DNA of 64,000 nucleotides from Ohtaekwangia sp036786105. GTDB taxonomy: Bacteria; Bacteroidota; Bacteroidia; Cytophagales; Cyclobacteriaceae. The notes beneath the pieces were generated by a model, which was not told the DNA's origin, did no database searches, and was given only the letters and a program-made list of their open reading frames with translations. Position numbers and translations under genes: made by a program. The stretch covers positions 1 to 64,000 of the forward strand of contig NZ_DAIQRQ010000007.1 of assembly GCF_036786105.1 (NCBI RefSeq), written 5' to 3'. The first letter of the stretch is position 1. Each line of letters begins with the position of its first letter. Below, piece after piece: positions 19,001-27,590 of this stretch.

Positions 19001-19219
19001 CCGCTGAAGCAAGCCATCATCGAAGCTGGCGCTGTTCGCACCACGCCTATATTGCTTACAGCGGGTGCAGTGGTGCTGGGTGCGGTTATTATACTATTCG
19101 ATCCCATCTTTCAGGGGCTGGCAATCTCGCTGATGGGCGGAACGATTACTTCCACCTTTTTAACCTTGCTGGTAGTGCCACTGCTGTACTATCGAATGAT
19201 GCGCCATCAATCCAGATAA
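16031..19219 (+). CDS. RND family efflux pump permease
   Basis: A 1062-residue inner-membrane proton-driven exporter of the AcrB superfamily. The N-terminal TM1 at residues 17-35 is followed by a large periplasmic porter domain ('YPGASPEEVETRVSRPLEK'). Further TM bundles lie at about 345-540 and 880-1055. TM4 carries the proton-relay acidic pair in 'GIVVDDSIIIAENMHR', the pattern of hydrophobic/organic-compound exporters rather than CusA-type metal pumps, although the substrate is not determined. TM10 shows 'GVMVRNSVLLIDFI'. The gene follows the adaptor after 34 bp. Control by the adjacent Crp/Fnr protein is inferred from the operator. Confidence 0.93.
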   Translation: MKEGLSGNIAKAFIQSKLTILLMIGFLLIGAYSTWLIPREEEPQIAIPMADIFLRYPGASPEEVETRVSRPLEKIVSGIKGVEYVYSTSMKGQAMLIVQFYVGEDIEHSLIKLYNELMKNMDKMPAGVMMPLVKTRAIDDVPVMGLTLWSEEYSDYELRQLGEAVTNEIRKIPDVAAINIIGGRSRQVKVILDKEKMAASHVDLLSISNQLQAGNAQASDGSILRKDTVFAIEAGSFLHTSGDVEELIIGSHHGKPVYLKQVATIEDGAATPTNYVVYGYGQRNAGKASQYRSEYPAVTLAIAKKQGADAMNIASKIATRVEQLKKELIPPDVQVTETRSYGHTASEKVSELLLHLLVAIVAVTAFVMLAMGWRGGLVVFLSVPATFALTLFSYYFLDYTLNRITLFALVFITGIVVDDSIIIAENMHRHFKMKRLPFLQAAIFAINEVGNPTILATFTVIAAVLPMAFVSGMMGPYMSPMPIGASIAMLLSLVVALTLTPYLGYLFLRGKDHHDEKIHALEESKIYRLYKAFINPMLETRWKRWAFMAVTVVILLASVSFFYTRWVAVKMLPFDNKNEFQVVIDMPEGTTLERTATVTREIAQYIARQPLVENYQAYIGTAGPISFNGLVRHYDLRTGNNVADIQVNLVDKKDRSVQSHAIVKQMRPAIQKMAIKYLANVKLVEVPPGPPVLSTIVAEIYGPDYNEQVRIATQVRELVTKTEGIVDVDWMTEADQPEYSIEVDKEKAMLQGVAPAQIVATVNAALSGMPAGVVHSPVAFDPVNIVLQFNDSDKSDIQNIKNLYVLNSQGQSVAIGDLVAVRKTTKAKSIYRKNQRRVVYVLADLAGDLESPFYAMMEISDKLKTIHLPTGYTLEESFNHQPESEDNFMLKWDGEWQITYEVFRDLGIAFAVVIIMIYMLIVGWFQDFKVPVVMLAAIPLSLIGIVIGHWLLHAYFTATSMIGFIALAGVMVRNSVLLIDFINIRLAEGIPLKQAIIEAGAVRTTPILLTAGAVVLGAVIILFDPIFQGLAISLMGGTITSTFLTLLVVPLLYYRMMRHQSR

Positions 19220-19252
19220 ATATATACCTCCGAGTTAATAAATCGAAAGATC

Positions 19253-19450
19253 ATGAAAGAGAGAATTGTAAGGGCCGTTGCTGGCACCCTGGTGCTCACC
19301 AGTGTTGTGCTTGCTTACCTGGTAAGTTATTATTGGTTGGCACTGGCAGCGTTTGTCGGGTTGAACCTGCTGCAATCTTCCTTCACGCGGTTTTGCCCGC
19401 TGGAAATAATCCTCGACAAGGCTGGCATTGGTAAGCAGAAACCCTGTTGA
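19253..19450 (+). CDS. DUF2892 (YgaP-type) inner membrane protein
   Basis: A 65-residue protein with two predicted helices ('AGTLVLTSVVLAYLV' and 'WLALAAFVGLNLLQSSF') and the 'FCPLEIIL' motif of the DUF2892/YgaP transmembrane family. It begins 33 bp after the RND gene and is probably the last gene of that operon. YgaP-type domains are often attached to rhodanese in other bacteria, so a link to reactive sulfur or redox stress is possible but speculative. It ends 'KQKPC'. Confidence 0.82.
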   Translation: MKERIVRAVAGTLVLTSVVLAYLVSYYWLALAAFVGLNLLQSSFTRFCPLEIILDKAGIGKQKPC

Positions 19451-19516
19451 CCATTCCTGTAATCTGATTCGCTCCGGCCTGATCGGCAATGCGTATTGTT
19501 GTTATATTGCGCCCAA

Positions 19517-21439
19517 ATGAATTCGCGCGAACAACTTCAAAAGACCTTCGAACTGATCAAGCTGGAGCGGCAGGCAGACCTGGAATATTATCGTCAGAAA
19601 GTTTTGTTGCGTTCTGTACACGATCGCACCAAAGATGGCACTACATGGTATCCGTTGCGTTTTAACCGCGACTATATCGGTACGGGTGAGCGCCTCATCA
19701 TTGAAGTGGAGCGCACCAACAACCTGGAGCAGCCGCATGCTTTTCAAAGTGGAAAGTCGGTGAGCGTTTTCTCCAATGCAGAAGGCAAGCCGGAGCGCGA
19801 TCATGTGAACGGTGTGGTAAATTATGTTCGCGACCATGTGATGCAGATAACGCTGAACAGCGATGATCTGCCCGACTGGATCGAAGACGGACTACTCGGT
19901 ATAGATGTTATGTTCGATGAGATGACTTATCGCGAAATGGAAGCAGCGTTGAAAGACGTGATCAGCGCGGAAGAAAATCGCGTAGCATTTATGCGGGAAT
20001 TGCTGTTGGGAAATGAAAAAAGCTCCAAACATATTTCTGAAGATATACCAGCATTACCCGTTGCTGCTCCTTTGAATGCGAGTCAACAGGAAGCCTGGAA
20101 GAAAGTATTGCAGACAAATGATGTAGCGTTCGTGCATGGCCCCCCGGGCACAGGCAAGACTACTACACTGGTGCAGGCTATAATTGCCACGGTACAAAGA
20201 GAGAAGCAGGTATTGGTGTGCGCACCCAGTAACGCAGCCGTTGATTTGCTGGCCGATAAACTTTCGGAGCAGGGACTTTCTGTATTGCGCATCGGGCACC
20301 CGGCCCGTGTTACCGAACAATCACTAAGCAAAACGATGGATGCCCGCATTGCGGCACATAGTAATTATGGCGAGCTGCGCGAGATACGCAAGCGCATGGA
20401 GCAGTTGCGTGCGCAGGCATTCAAGTATAAACGAAACTTCGGTCACCATGAACGCGAGCAACGTAGATTGCTCAAGCAGGAAGTAAAGATGATGAAGTCC
20501 GATGCTGATATGCTGGAGTTCTACATCATTAATGATCTGTTGCAAAACAGCGATGTGATCTGCAGCACGCTGGTGGGATCATCGCACCCGACATTGCGTG
20601 GCAAACGATTCAAAACTGTTTTTATCGATGAAGCCGGGCAAGCGCTTGAGCCTGCGTGCTGGATTCCTATACTCCGCTCGGAGCGTGTTATTTTCGCAGG
20701 CGATCACCTGCAGTTGCCGCCTACTATAAAATCCAATGAAGCAGCGCGGGCCGGACTAGCAAGAACGCTCTTCGAGAAAGGTATAGAGAAACATCCGGAG
20801 CAATCGTCTATGCTGCAGGTGCAATACCGCATGCACGAGGCGATCATGAAATTTTCATCACAGTATTTTTATAATGACGAACTCATAGCGCATGATTCAG
20901 TAAAGCATGCGTTGCTGCGACCGAATCAATCACCGGTAGAATTTATAGACACGGCCGGTGCAGGATTTGCCGAAGAACAGGATAAAGAAACACTGAGTCG
21001 CTATAACAAAGAAGAAGCAGATTTACTCATGCGACAAGTGGAACAACTCGTAGAAGAGGTAGGAGCAGAGGAGTGGTTGCAACAGTCCATCACGCTTGGC
21101 ATCATCACACCCTATAGAGCACAGGTTGATTACCTGCTGAAACTTGCAGAAGGCTCATCGATACTGGAGCCGCTGCATGGACTTATTTCAATCAACACGG
21201 TAGATGCTTTTCAGGGACAGGAGCGCGATGTAATTGCCATCAGCTTTGTGCGCAGCAACGATAAAGGTGAGGTGGGGTTCCTTGGTGACATTCGCAGAAC
21301 GAACGTAGCGATGACGCGTGCCCGCAAGAAATTAATTATGATAGGCGATAGTGCTACACTCGGATCACACCCCTTTTACCTCGATCTGATCGATTATGTG
21401 CAACGCAACGAATTTTACAAAAGCAGCTTTGAACTTTAA
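19517..21439 (+). CDS. UPF1/IGHMBP2-like superfamily 1B helicase
   Basis: A 640-residue ATP-dependent nucleic-acid helicase. The start at 19517 ('MNSREQLQKTFELIK') is preferred to a Met seven codons upstream that lacks family character. Motifs are Walker A 'GPPGTGKTTTL', motif II 'FIDEAGQALEP', 'GDHLQLPPT' (III), 'QYRMHEAI' (IV), 'VDAFQGQERDV' (V) and 'NVAMTRARKKL' (VI). A beta-barrel/stalk region precedes the core (residues 1-185), and a charged coiled coil is inserted between motifs Ia and II. It is related to eukaryotic UPF1/SMUBP2; the bacterial members have no settled role. It may be co-transcribed with the efflux operon (66-bp gap, no terminator seen). Confidence 0.9.
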   Translation: MNSREQLQKTFELIKLERQADLEYYRQKVLLRSVHDRTKDGTTWYPLRFNRDYIGTGERLIIEVERTNNLEQPHAFQSGKSVSVFSNAEGKPERDHVNGVVNYVRDHVMQITLNSDDLPDWIEDGLLGIDVMFDEMTYREMEAALKDVISAEENRVAFMRELLLGNEKSSKHISEDIPALPVAAPLNASQQEAWKKVLQTNDVAFVHGPPGTGKTTTLVQAIIATVQREKQVLVCAPSNAAVDLLADKLSEQGLSVLRIGHPARVTEQSLSKTMDARIAAHSNYGELREIRKRMEQLRAQAFKYKRNFGHHEREQRRLLKQEVKMMKSDADMLEFYIINDLLQNSDVICSTLVGSSHPTLRGKRFKTVFIDEAGQALEPACWIPILRSERVIFAGDHLQLPPTIKSNEAARAGLARTLFEKGIEKHPEQSSMLQVQYRMHEAIMKFSSQYFYNDELIAHDSVKHALLRPNQSPVEFIDTAGAGFAEEQDKETLSRYNKEEADLLMRQVEQLVEEVGAEEWLQQSITLGIITPYRAQVDYLLKLAEGSSILEPLHGLISINTVDAFQGQERDVIAISFVRSNDKGEVGFLGDIRRTNVAMTRARKKLIMIGDSATLGSHPFYLDLIDYVQRNEFYKSSFEL

Positions 21440-21443
21440 ATAG

Positions 21444-21518
21444 TCCCACAGACTTCACAGAGTTACACAGAATTTTTTTTCTATGTTTTATCTGTGTAAT
21501 TCTGTGAGATCTGTGGGA
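21444..21518. repeat. Complete CACAGA-family palindromic repeat
   Basis: The left arm starts TCCCACAGA (21444) and continues CTTCACAGAGTTACACAGA. The right arm, TCTGTGTAATTCTGTGAGA then TCTGTGGGA, ends at 21518. The arms are about 28 nt with a few mismatches around an 18-nt loop containing T8. It fills the gap between the helicase and glycosylase genes, and its sequence recurs at 1-40, 45102-45291 and 63716-63767. Confidence 0.85.
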
Positions 21519-21530
21519 GAAAATGTATTT

Positions 21531-22199
21531 ATGTCTAATGCTGAAAATATACTGAAGTTCTATCGCAGCCTTTCAATAAAAGCAAAGCTGCCGCCAGGTG
21601 TAGAGGTGATGAATCCTTACCAGGATGAAACCGCTTATGCGCTCAGTAAAAAATTCTACCAGAAATTTTATAACGACACTCAACCACGAAGCTTCATATT
21701 CGGTATAAACCCGGGGCGATTTGGTGGTGGCGTAACCGGAGTACCGTTTACCGATCCGGTAAAGCTGGAACAGATCGGTATACCCAACGATCTCAAAAAG
21801 AAAGTAGAGCTCTCTGCTGACTATATATACAGGATGATCAATGCCTATGGCGGCCCTGCCAAATTCTATGGCGACTTTTATATTACAGCGCTAAGTCCGT
21901 TGGGTTTTACAAAAGACGGCAAGAATCTGAACTACTACGACCTCCGTGAATTGCAACAAGCGGCAGAGCCTTTTATGTTGCAATGCATTCGTGAGCAACT
22001 CGCCTTCGGCGTAAACCGCGAACGCTGTTACTGCCTCGGTGAAGGGAAGAACTTCAATTATCTTTCGTCTATCAACAAAAAACATGGCTTCTTCAAAGAA
22101 GTTATACCGCTGGCCCACCCGCGCTTCATTATGCAATACAAGCGCAAACACATCGACACCTATATCCACGATTACCTGCAAAAATTCCAAAAGCCCTGA
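21531..22199 (+). CDS. SMUG2-like uracil-DNA glycosylase family protein
   Basis: A 222-residue protein of the DUF4918/SMUG2-type uracil-DNA glycosylase family, predicted to excise uracil or oxidised pyrimidines in base-excision repair. Motif 1 is 'FGINPGRFGGGVTGVPF', closely parallel to the SMUG G-[MI]-N-P-G...TGVPF loop. The C-terminal 'LAHPRFIMQY' supplies the motif 2 histidine. The start at 21531 ('MSNAENILKFYRSL') avoids translating the upstream palindrome, which an earlier in-frame Met at 21483 would do. No partner is adjacent except the UPF1-like helicase. Confidence 0.85.
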   Translation: MSNAENILKFYRSLSIKAKLPPGVEVMNPYQDETAYALSKKFYQKFYNDTQPRSFIFGINPGRFGGGVTGVPFTDPVKLEQIGIPNDLKKKVELSADYIYRMINAYGGPAKFYGDFYITALSPLGFTKDGKNLNYYDLRELQQAAEPFMLQCIREQLAFGVNRERCYCLGEGKNFNYLSSINKKHGFFKEVIPLAHPRFIMQYKRKHIDTYIHDYLQKFQKP

Positions 22200-22490
22200 C
22201 GCACCTCCTCCCACTTTGAACTTTAAACTTTAAGCTTTTAGCTTATAAAATCGACCGCTACCGGACATCTCCGTTCACATCTGATCGTTTAAAAATACCT
22301 TCAGGGCTAATAATAGTTAAGAAACCGCATATTCTGTTCATGGCATTGATCTTGGATTGCTGTTAACCAGCCGGTATCCAGCCCCCCGTTGGACCCGCGT
22401 GAGTATATGTATTGTGAATGATGTTCCGTCAGAAATGCCTTGCGCATAAAGTATATTAATAGAGTATGTGTTAATCCCGAAACCCACTAT
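22200..22490. other. Intergenic region before the permease pair
   Basis: This 291-bp stretch has no convincing gene. It starts with a low-complexity run of ACTTTGA/ACTTTAA units at 22214-22240 that is reminiscent of other dispersed repeats here. A sigma-54-like TGGCA...TTGC pair around 22340-22361 has the wrong spacing. The promoter of the permease gene must lie here but I cannot pinpoint it. Confidence 0.5.
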
Positions 22491-24860
22491 ATGTTCAAGA
22501 ATTATCTCAAAATAGCACTGCGTAATATTCAGCGTAATGCGATCTACTCCGTCATTAACATCACCGGGCTGGCCATTGGTATAGCCTGTACCATCCTGAT
22601 CCTGTTATGGGTATATGATGAAGTAAGTTATGATCGCTTCCATACCAATTACCGGGAAATACACCAGGCATGGATACATGGATATTACGATGGAACGATT
22701 AACTCCTTTACTTCGGTGCCTCAGCCTTTATCTGAAGCTATCAAGCATGCCGACAGCCATGTGAAGTTTACCACGCTATGCGATTGGGGCGGAGAACACC
22801 TGCTCACAGTAGGCGAGAACAGCATCATGAAGCAAGGCCATTATGTAGGACCGAACTTCCTGGAGATGTTCAAGTTTCCGTTAGTAAAAGGCGATGCACG
22901 TCAGGTGCTCGATGATCCATCGTCTATCGTGCTCACCGAATCGGCAGCGAAAGCGTTGTTTGGTGATAAAGATCCCATCAACCAGATCATTCGCGTTGAT
23001 AATGCTTCTGAATTGAAAGTGTCGGGTATATTAAAAGATGTACCTAAAAATTCTTCATTTGAATTTGATTGCCTGATGCCGTGGGCATACTATAAGCAAT
23101 ATGCCGGGTGGATAAAAGAAACGGAGAACAGCTGGCAGGAATTTTCTTTCCAGGTATTTGCAGAGCTTGATCCGGGTACTGATGTAGCCAGCGTGAATGA
23201 GCATGTACGTGATCTTATCAAAAATAATATCAAGGAAGACAACATGCGCCGTGATGTATTTCTGTACCCGATGAGTCGCTGGCGTTTATATAGTTCGTTC
23301 AAAGCAGGCCAGGAAGAAGGCGGCATGATCGATTACGTTCAGAGTTTTGCGGCCGTAGCTATATTTATACTGATTATCGCATGCATCAACTTTATGAACC
23401 TGTCTACGGCACGATCTGAACGCAGAGCGCGCGAAGTAGGCGTGCGCAAAAGTGTGGGCTCGCGCAGAAAAGAATTGATCGGCCAGTTTTTGGGAGAATC
23501 GTTGCTCATCTCCGGTATTTCGCTGGTGCTGGCCATTGTGATTGTTGAAGTAGCATTACCGTTCTATAACCAACTTGTTGAGAAGAATCTGCAACTTGAT
23601 TTTACATCGCCCTTTCTGTGGATATTCGTAACAGGGCTGGCCGCTACAACCGGTCTGCTGTCCGGAAGCTACCCGGCATTTTACCTCTCCTCGTTTCAAC
23701 CGGCTACGGTGTTGAAAGGAAAACTCAATACCGGTAAAGGTGCATCGCTGCCGCGCAAGGTGCTGGTAACATTGCAATTTGGTTTTTCGATCCTGTTGAT
23801 CATTGGCACACTGGTGATACATCAGCAGATACAACATATTAAAGGCCGTGACCTCGGCTATGATCAGGAACGTCTCGTAACGATTGAAAGCACAGCCGAC
23901 CTCGACAAAAATTACCGGTCGCTGAAAGGCGAATTACTGAGCACCGGGTTGGCTACATCCGTAACCAAATCACAAAGCCCCATTACTTCAATATGGTCAA
24001 ATAACTTTGTTGATTGGCCCGGCAAACCTGCCGACCAGCGCGTGTTGTTCTCTACCATGCGAACCGAGTATGACTATACGAAAACAATGGGAATGAAATT
24101 GCTGGAGGGGCGCGACTTTTCGGAAGATTTCAAAAGCGATACGGCAGCGGTGCTGGTAAATAAGGCCGCCATCGATGTAATGGGTTTGAAAGAACCGATC
24201 GGGACGGAACTAACTATCTGGGGACAGAAGTATACATTGATTGGTATAGTAGACGATGTACTGATGGGAAATGTGTTCCGTGAGATATCGCCCATGTTCG
24301 TAGTGCTGCGTCCGGATGCTTCTAACTTTGTAACGGTACGACTGAGCAAGAATAAGCCGATTATGGAAGCGATGAAAGAAGTAGAGGCGATTGTGAAGAA
24401 ATATAATCCGGCCTATCCGTTTGATTATGCTTTTGCAGACGTGGAATTTAATAAGAAGTTCTCTACGATCAACCTTATCAGCGATCTGTCGAATGTGTTT
24501 GCTGTGCTCGCTATATTTGTTACCTGCCTTGGTTTGTTTGGCCTTGCAGCCTTTACAGCCGAGCAGCGCACCAAAGAGATTGGTATACGCAAAGTATTAG
24601 GTGCTTCGATGGGAGGTATTGTCGTGTTGATATCCAAAGATTTTTCGCGCCTTATTTTAATTGCATTTTGTATAGCTGCGCCACTGGCCTGGTGGTTTAT
24701 GGATTGGTTCCTGCAACGGTATCCTTACCGCATCAGTGTTCCACTCTGGATATTGCCCGTGGCCGGTATAGTAGCACTGGTGTTTGCCCTGCTTATTGTA
24801 GCCTCTCAGGCTATTAAGGCAGCGCGTGCCAATCCTGCCCGCTCGTTGCGCAGTGAATAA
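22491..24860 (+). CDS. MacB/FtsX-like ABC transporter permease
   Basis: A 789-residue permease with two MacB_PCD-FtsX repeats: TM1 at about 22-42, a periplasmic domain to about 265, a TM triplet at about 280-410, then a second set with final TMs at about 675-775. The start at 22491 ('MFKNYLKIALRNIQRN') matches the paralogues; the upstream Met gives a non-family extension. Diagnostic segments are 'INFMNLSTARSERRAREVGV' and the C-terminal 'ANPARSLRSE'. No ATPase gene is near, so it must borrow one or act otherwise, as is common for this expanded Bacteroidota family. It lacks the N-terminal prefix domain of the two PadR-linked paralogues in this window. Confidence 0.9.
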   Translation: MFKNYLKIALRNIQRNAIYSVINITGLAIGIACTILILLWVYDEVSYDRFHTNYREIHQAWIHGYYDGTINSFTSVPQPLSEAIKHADSHVKFTTLCDWGGEHLLTVGENSIMKQGHYVGPNFLEMFKFPLVKGDARQVLDDPSSIVLTESAAKALFGDKDPINQIIRVDNASELKVSGILKDVPKNSSFEFDCLMPWAYYKQYAGWIKETENSWQEFSFQVFAELDPGTDVASVNEHVRDLIKNNIKEDNMRRDVFLYPMSRWRLYSSFKAGQEEGGMIDYVQSFAAVAIFILIIACINFMNLSTARSERRAREVGVRKSVGSRRKELIGQFLGESLLISGISLVLAIVIVEVALPFYNQLVEKNLQLDFTSPFLWIFVTGLAATTGLLSGSYPAFYLSSFQPATVLKGKLNTGKGASLPRKVLVTLQFGFSILLIIGTLVIHQQIQHIKGRDLGYDQERLVTIESTADLDKNYRSLKGELLSTGLATSVTKSQSPITSIWSNNFVDWPGKPADQRVLFSTMRTEYDYTKTMGMKLLEGRDFSEDFKSDTAAVLVNKAAIDVMGLKEPIGTELTIWGQKYTLIGIVDDVLMGNVFREISPMFVVLRPDASNFVTVRLSKNKPIMEAMKEVEAIVKKYNPAYPFDYAFADVEFNKKFSTINLISDLSNVFAVLAIFVTCLGLFGLAAFTAEQRTKEIGIRKVLGASMGGIVVLISKDFSRLILIAFCIAAPLAWWFMDWFLQRYPYRISVPLWILPVAGIVALVFALLIVASQAIKAARANPARSLRSE

Positions 24861-24868
24861 GGTTAAAC

Positions 24869-24933
24869 CGTTATCCGTTACAGGGAAATCGTTATTAGCA
24901 GTTCGGATAACGATTAACCTGTAACGGATAACG
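24869..24933. repeat. Complete GTTATCCG-family palindromic repeat
   Basis: Left arm 24869-24895 and right arm 24907-24933 are 27 nt each and pair with only two mismatches in the middle (outer block CGTTATCCGTTACAGG, inner block ATCGTTAT). The loop is 11 nt. It lies between two tandem permease genes. Related copies are at 41838-41914 and 55544-55625. Confidence 0.9.
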
Positions 24934-24969
24934 ATTGATGTGTATCAGTTATAAATTAAATCAAACCAC

Positions 24970-27444
24970 ATGTTTTCAAACTATTTCAAAATTGCGATTC
25001 GCTCATTGGTGAAGTTTAAAGGGTATGCCATGATCAACCTTTTTGGTCTGGCGTTGGGTTTGGCTGTAGGCATTCTCATTATGTTGTATGCGCTGGACGA
25101 GTTGTCGTACGATCGCTTTCACGCCAATCGCAATCGCATCTATCGTGTAGAGAGTAATTTTTACGCAATTGCTTCCGGTGAGAAAGACAGTTATCCCACC
25201 AATGCCTGGCCAGTAGGAGCTATTCTGAAAAAAGAATTTCCCGAAGTAGAATCGGTGCTCTATGCCAAGAGCGCTTCCTTCCTGCTGTTGAATCATGGTG
25301 ATAAACATATCCGACAGAAGATACACTTTGTATCGCCCGAGTTTTTGAGCATGTTTTCGTTTCCATTGACAGAGGGGAATCCGGAGAAAGCATTGACAGA
25401 GCCGTATACAGCTGTGATCACGCAGTCGCTGGCACAGAAACTCTTTCCGGGTGAAGATGCACTCAACAAGAATATAACATTATCGGATACATTGCAGTTT
25501 ATGGTTACCGGTGTTATGGCCGATATACCTTCCAACTCGCATATTCAGCTGGACATGGCTATATCTTTTGCCACCTTCCCGCTGTTCGATCCACGCTTTA
25601 CGTATGATGATGGCTGGGGAAATATTAATATCAACAACTATGTACTGCTGAAGGAAGGAACCGATGTTGAAGCCTTCAAAGCGAAAGCCGCCAATATATA
25701 TACCGATCGTGCCGGTGCCATGCTCAAGGAATGGGGAGCAGAAGCAAAAGTAATATTCACCCCTATGAATGATATATACCTGCGAACGCACAGCGTAAAC
25801 CCGATGGGCCCAACAGGGAGCATCGAGCGTATATACCTCGTTTCAGCCATTGCAGCATTTGTAATTCTGCTGGCTTGCATCAACTTTGTAAATCTCACTA
25901 CAGCCCGCTCGGTATACCGCGCGAAGGAGGTAGGGCTGCGCAAAGTTGTAGGTTCGACACGAACTATACTTGTGCGCCAGTTCCTCGGAGAGTCATTTAT
26001 ACTTACCATGCTGTCGTTACTACTGGCTTTTATCGTTACGGCTGCATTGCTGCCATTCTTTAATATACTGCTGGATAAGAACTATATATTAAGCGCGCTA
26101 TTCAGACCCGAAGTGCTGCTCGGTATGATAGTGCTGGTGTTGCTGGTTACGGTGCTCTCTGGCTATTATCCTGCATGGATCATGTCGGGTTTGCGCCCTG
26201 CCGAAGTATTGAAAGGAAAGATGCAGACCAGTGTGCGCGGTGTGCAACTCAGAAGGGCCCTGGTTGTATTTCAGTTTGTTATTTCATTGGGTCTTGTGCT
26301 CGGTACTTTTATCGTAGTGGATCAACTCAGATATATGCAGGAGCAGGAACTTGGTTTTGCCAAAGACGNNNNNNNNNNNNNNNNNNNNNNNNNNNNNNNN
26401 NNNNNNNNNNNNNNNNNNNNNNNNNNNNNNNNNNNNNNNNNNNNNNNNNNNNNNNNNNNNNNNNNNNNTCAGGAAGCCTTCAAAACATTTGGCGAAGAAT
26501 TGCGCACTATCACAGCCGTGGAAGATGTTACCTATACCAACTCATTGCCGGGCAATCCCGGATGGTCGGGGCAGATCGCTTATCCGGAAGGGAAAACGGG
26601 CGATGATGCAATCTCCGTAGAGTATATGGCAGTGGATGATCACTATATACAGACATTGGGATTGGAGATGATTGCCGGTGAATCATTCAGTCGTGATCAC
26701 GCTGCATTTTTAAAAGACGGATTGGTATTAAATGAAAAAGCAGTGGCTATGTTTGGCTGGTCGTCTCCACAGGAAGCCATTGGTAAAAAGATCACATCAC
26801 CTTCGCGCTATCCGGAAGGCGAAGTGATTGGTGTGGTAAAGAATTATCACCAGTATGGATTACAACAAAACGTAGGCCCGATGGTGATGGATTATAATTC
26901 TGCCAATAGTTATCTCTATGGTATTCGTTTTAAAGCGGCCGATACAAAACAACTGATCGGGCAAACCGAGAACCTTTGGAAAAAGCATTTTCCTGGCTAT
27001 GACTTTAACTACTTCTTTCTCGATCAGGATTTTGAACGGCAATATCAGGCTGAGCTGAAGCTGGTAAAAGTATTCGGATTATTCTCGCTGGTAACGATCA
27101 TCATAGCCATGATCGGTTTACTGGGATTGGTATCGTTCATGGTACTGACACGCACCAAAGAGATTGGCGTAAGAAAGATACTGGGTGCCGATGTATGGCA
27201 GATTGCCCGATTGCTCTCGAAAGAGTTTTTGATGCTGGTAGTTGCCTCGAATGCGATTGCTATACCGCTGGCCTGGATCGGAGCGAATCAATGGCTGGAA
27301 CATTTTGCCACACGCGTTACGGTGAGCCCGATGATATTTATGCTGGCATTCCTTACGCTGCTCATGACTACGTTGATCACCATCAGTTTCCAGACGCTCA
27401 AGGCGGCATCCGCGAATCCGGTCAATTCATTGCGCAGCGAATAA
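24970..27444 (+). CDS. MacB/FtsX-like ABC transporter permease (contains assembly gap)
   Basis: A paralogue of the preceding gene, about 824 residues as assembled, including 34 unknown residues over the N run at 26369-26468. It starts 'MFSNYFKIAIRSLVKFKGYA', has the same two-repeat MacB_PCD/FtsX layout, and shows 'INFVNLTTARSVYRAKEVGL' after the first periplasmic domain. It ends with 'ASANPVNSLRSE'. The reading frame is open on both sides of the gap and stays in phase with 100 N, but the true length of the missing piece is unknown. No ATPase is adjacent. The tail of a third permease follows its stop codon. Confidence 0.88.
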   Translation: MFSNYFKIAIRSLVKFKGYAMINLFGLALGLAVGILIMLYALDELSYDRFHANRNRIYRVESNFYAIASGEKDSYPTNAWPVGAILKKEFPEVESVLYAKSASFLLLNHGDKHIRQKIHFVSPEFLSMFSFPLTEGNPEKALTEPYTAVITQSLAQKLFPGEDALNKNITLSDTLQFMVTGVMADIPSNSHIQLDMAISFATFPLFDPRFTYDDGWGNININNYVLLKEGTDVEAFKAKAANIYTDRAGAMLKEWGAEAKVIFTPMNDIYLRTHSVNPMGPTGSIERIYLVSAIAAFVILLACINFVNLTTARSVYRAKEVGLRKVVGSTRTILVRQFLGESFILTMLSLLLAFIVTAALLPFFNILLDKNYILSALFRPEVLLGMIVLVLLVTVLSGYYPAWIMSGLRPAEVLKGKMQTSVRGVQLRRALVVFQFVISLGLVLGTFIVVDQLRYMQEQELGFAKDXXXXXXXXXXXXXXXXXXXXXXXXXXXXXXXXXXQEAFKTFGEELRTITAVEDVTYTNSLPGNPGWSGQIAYPEGKTGDDAISVEYMAVDDHYIQTLGLEMIAGESFSRDHAAFLKDGLVLNEKAVAMFGWSSPQEAIGKKITSPSRYPEGEVIGVVKNYHQYGLQQNVGPMVMDYNSANSYLYGIRFKAADTKQLIGQTENLWKKHFPGYDFNYFFLDQDFERQYQAELKLVKVFGLFSLVTIIIAMIGLLGLVSFMVLTRTKEIGVRKILGADVWQIARLLSKEFLMLVVASNAIAIPLAWIGANQWLEHFATRVTVSPMIFMLAFLTLLMTTLITISFQTLKAASANPVNSLRSE
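26369..26468. other. Assembly gap (100 N)
   Basis: A run of exactly 100 N inside the second permease gene, just after 'QELGFAKD'. The fixed length matches the other two gaps, so it is a scaffold placeholder rather than a measured distance. Confidence 0.97.
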
Positions 27445-27494
27445 CAAAGCACTTTTACCTATACTATACTATTCAATTACATCAAACTTTCACC

Positions 27495-27590
27495 GGTATA
27501 GCCGTGTTTGCGCTGGCGTTCTTTACCATGAGCCTTCAAACCGTGCGGGCAGCCCGCAGCAACCCGGTGGACTCGTTGCGAAATGAATAA
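27495..27590 (+). pseudogene. Relic 3' end of a third MacB-like permease gene
   Basis: After the stop of the intact permease, a different frame encodes 'TGIAVFALAFFTMSLQTV' followed by 'RAARSNPVDSLRNE' and a stop. This is the last transmembrane helix and the conserved C terminus (NPxxSLRxE) of the same family. Nothing upstream encodes the rest. The simplest reading is a tandem permease copy lost by recombination or deletion, leaving about 96 bp. Confidence 0.8.

Noticed and set aside
22335..22365. Sigma-54 -24/-12 promoter before the first permease
   Set aside because: TGGCA and TTGC occur, but about 15 bp lie between the GG and GC dinucleotides instead of 10.
27195..27590. 131-codon frame overlapping the end of the second permease
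   Set aside because: Only its last 32 codons look like protein (the relic permease tail). The first part is an out-of-frame shadow of the intact gene.
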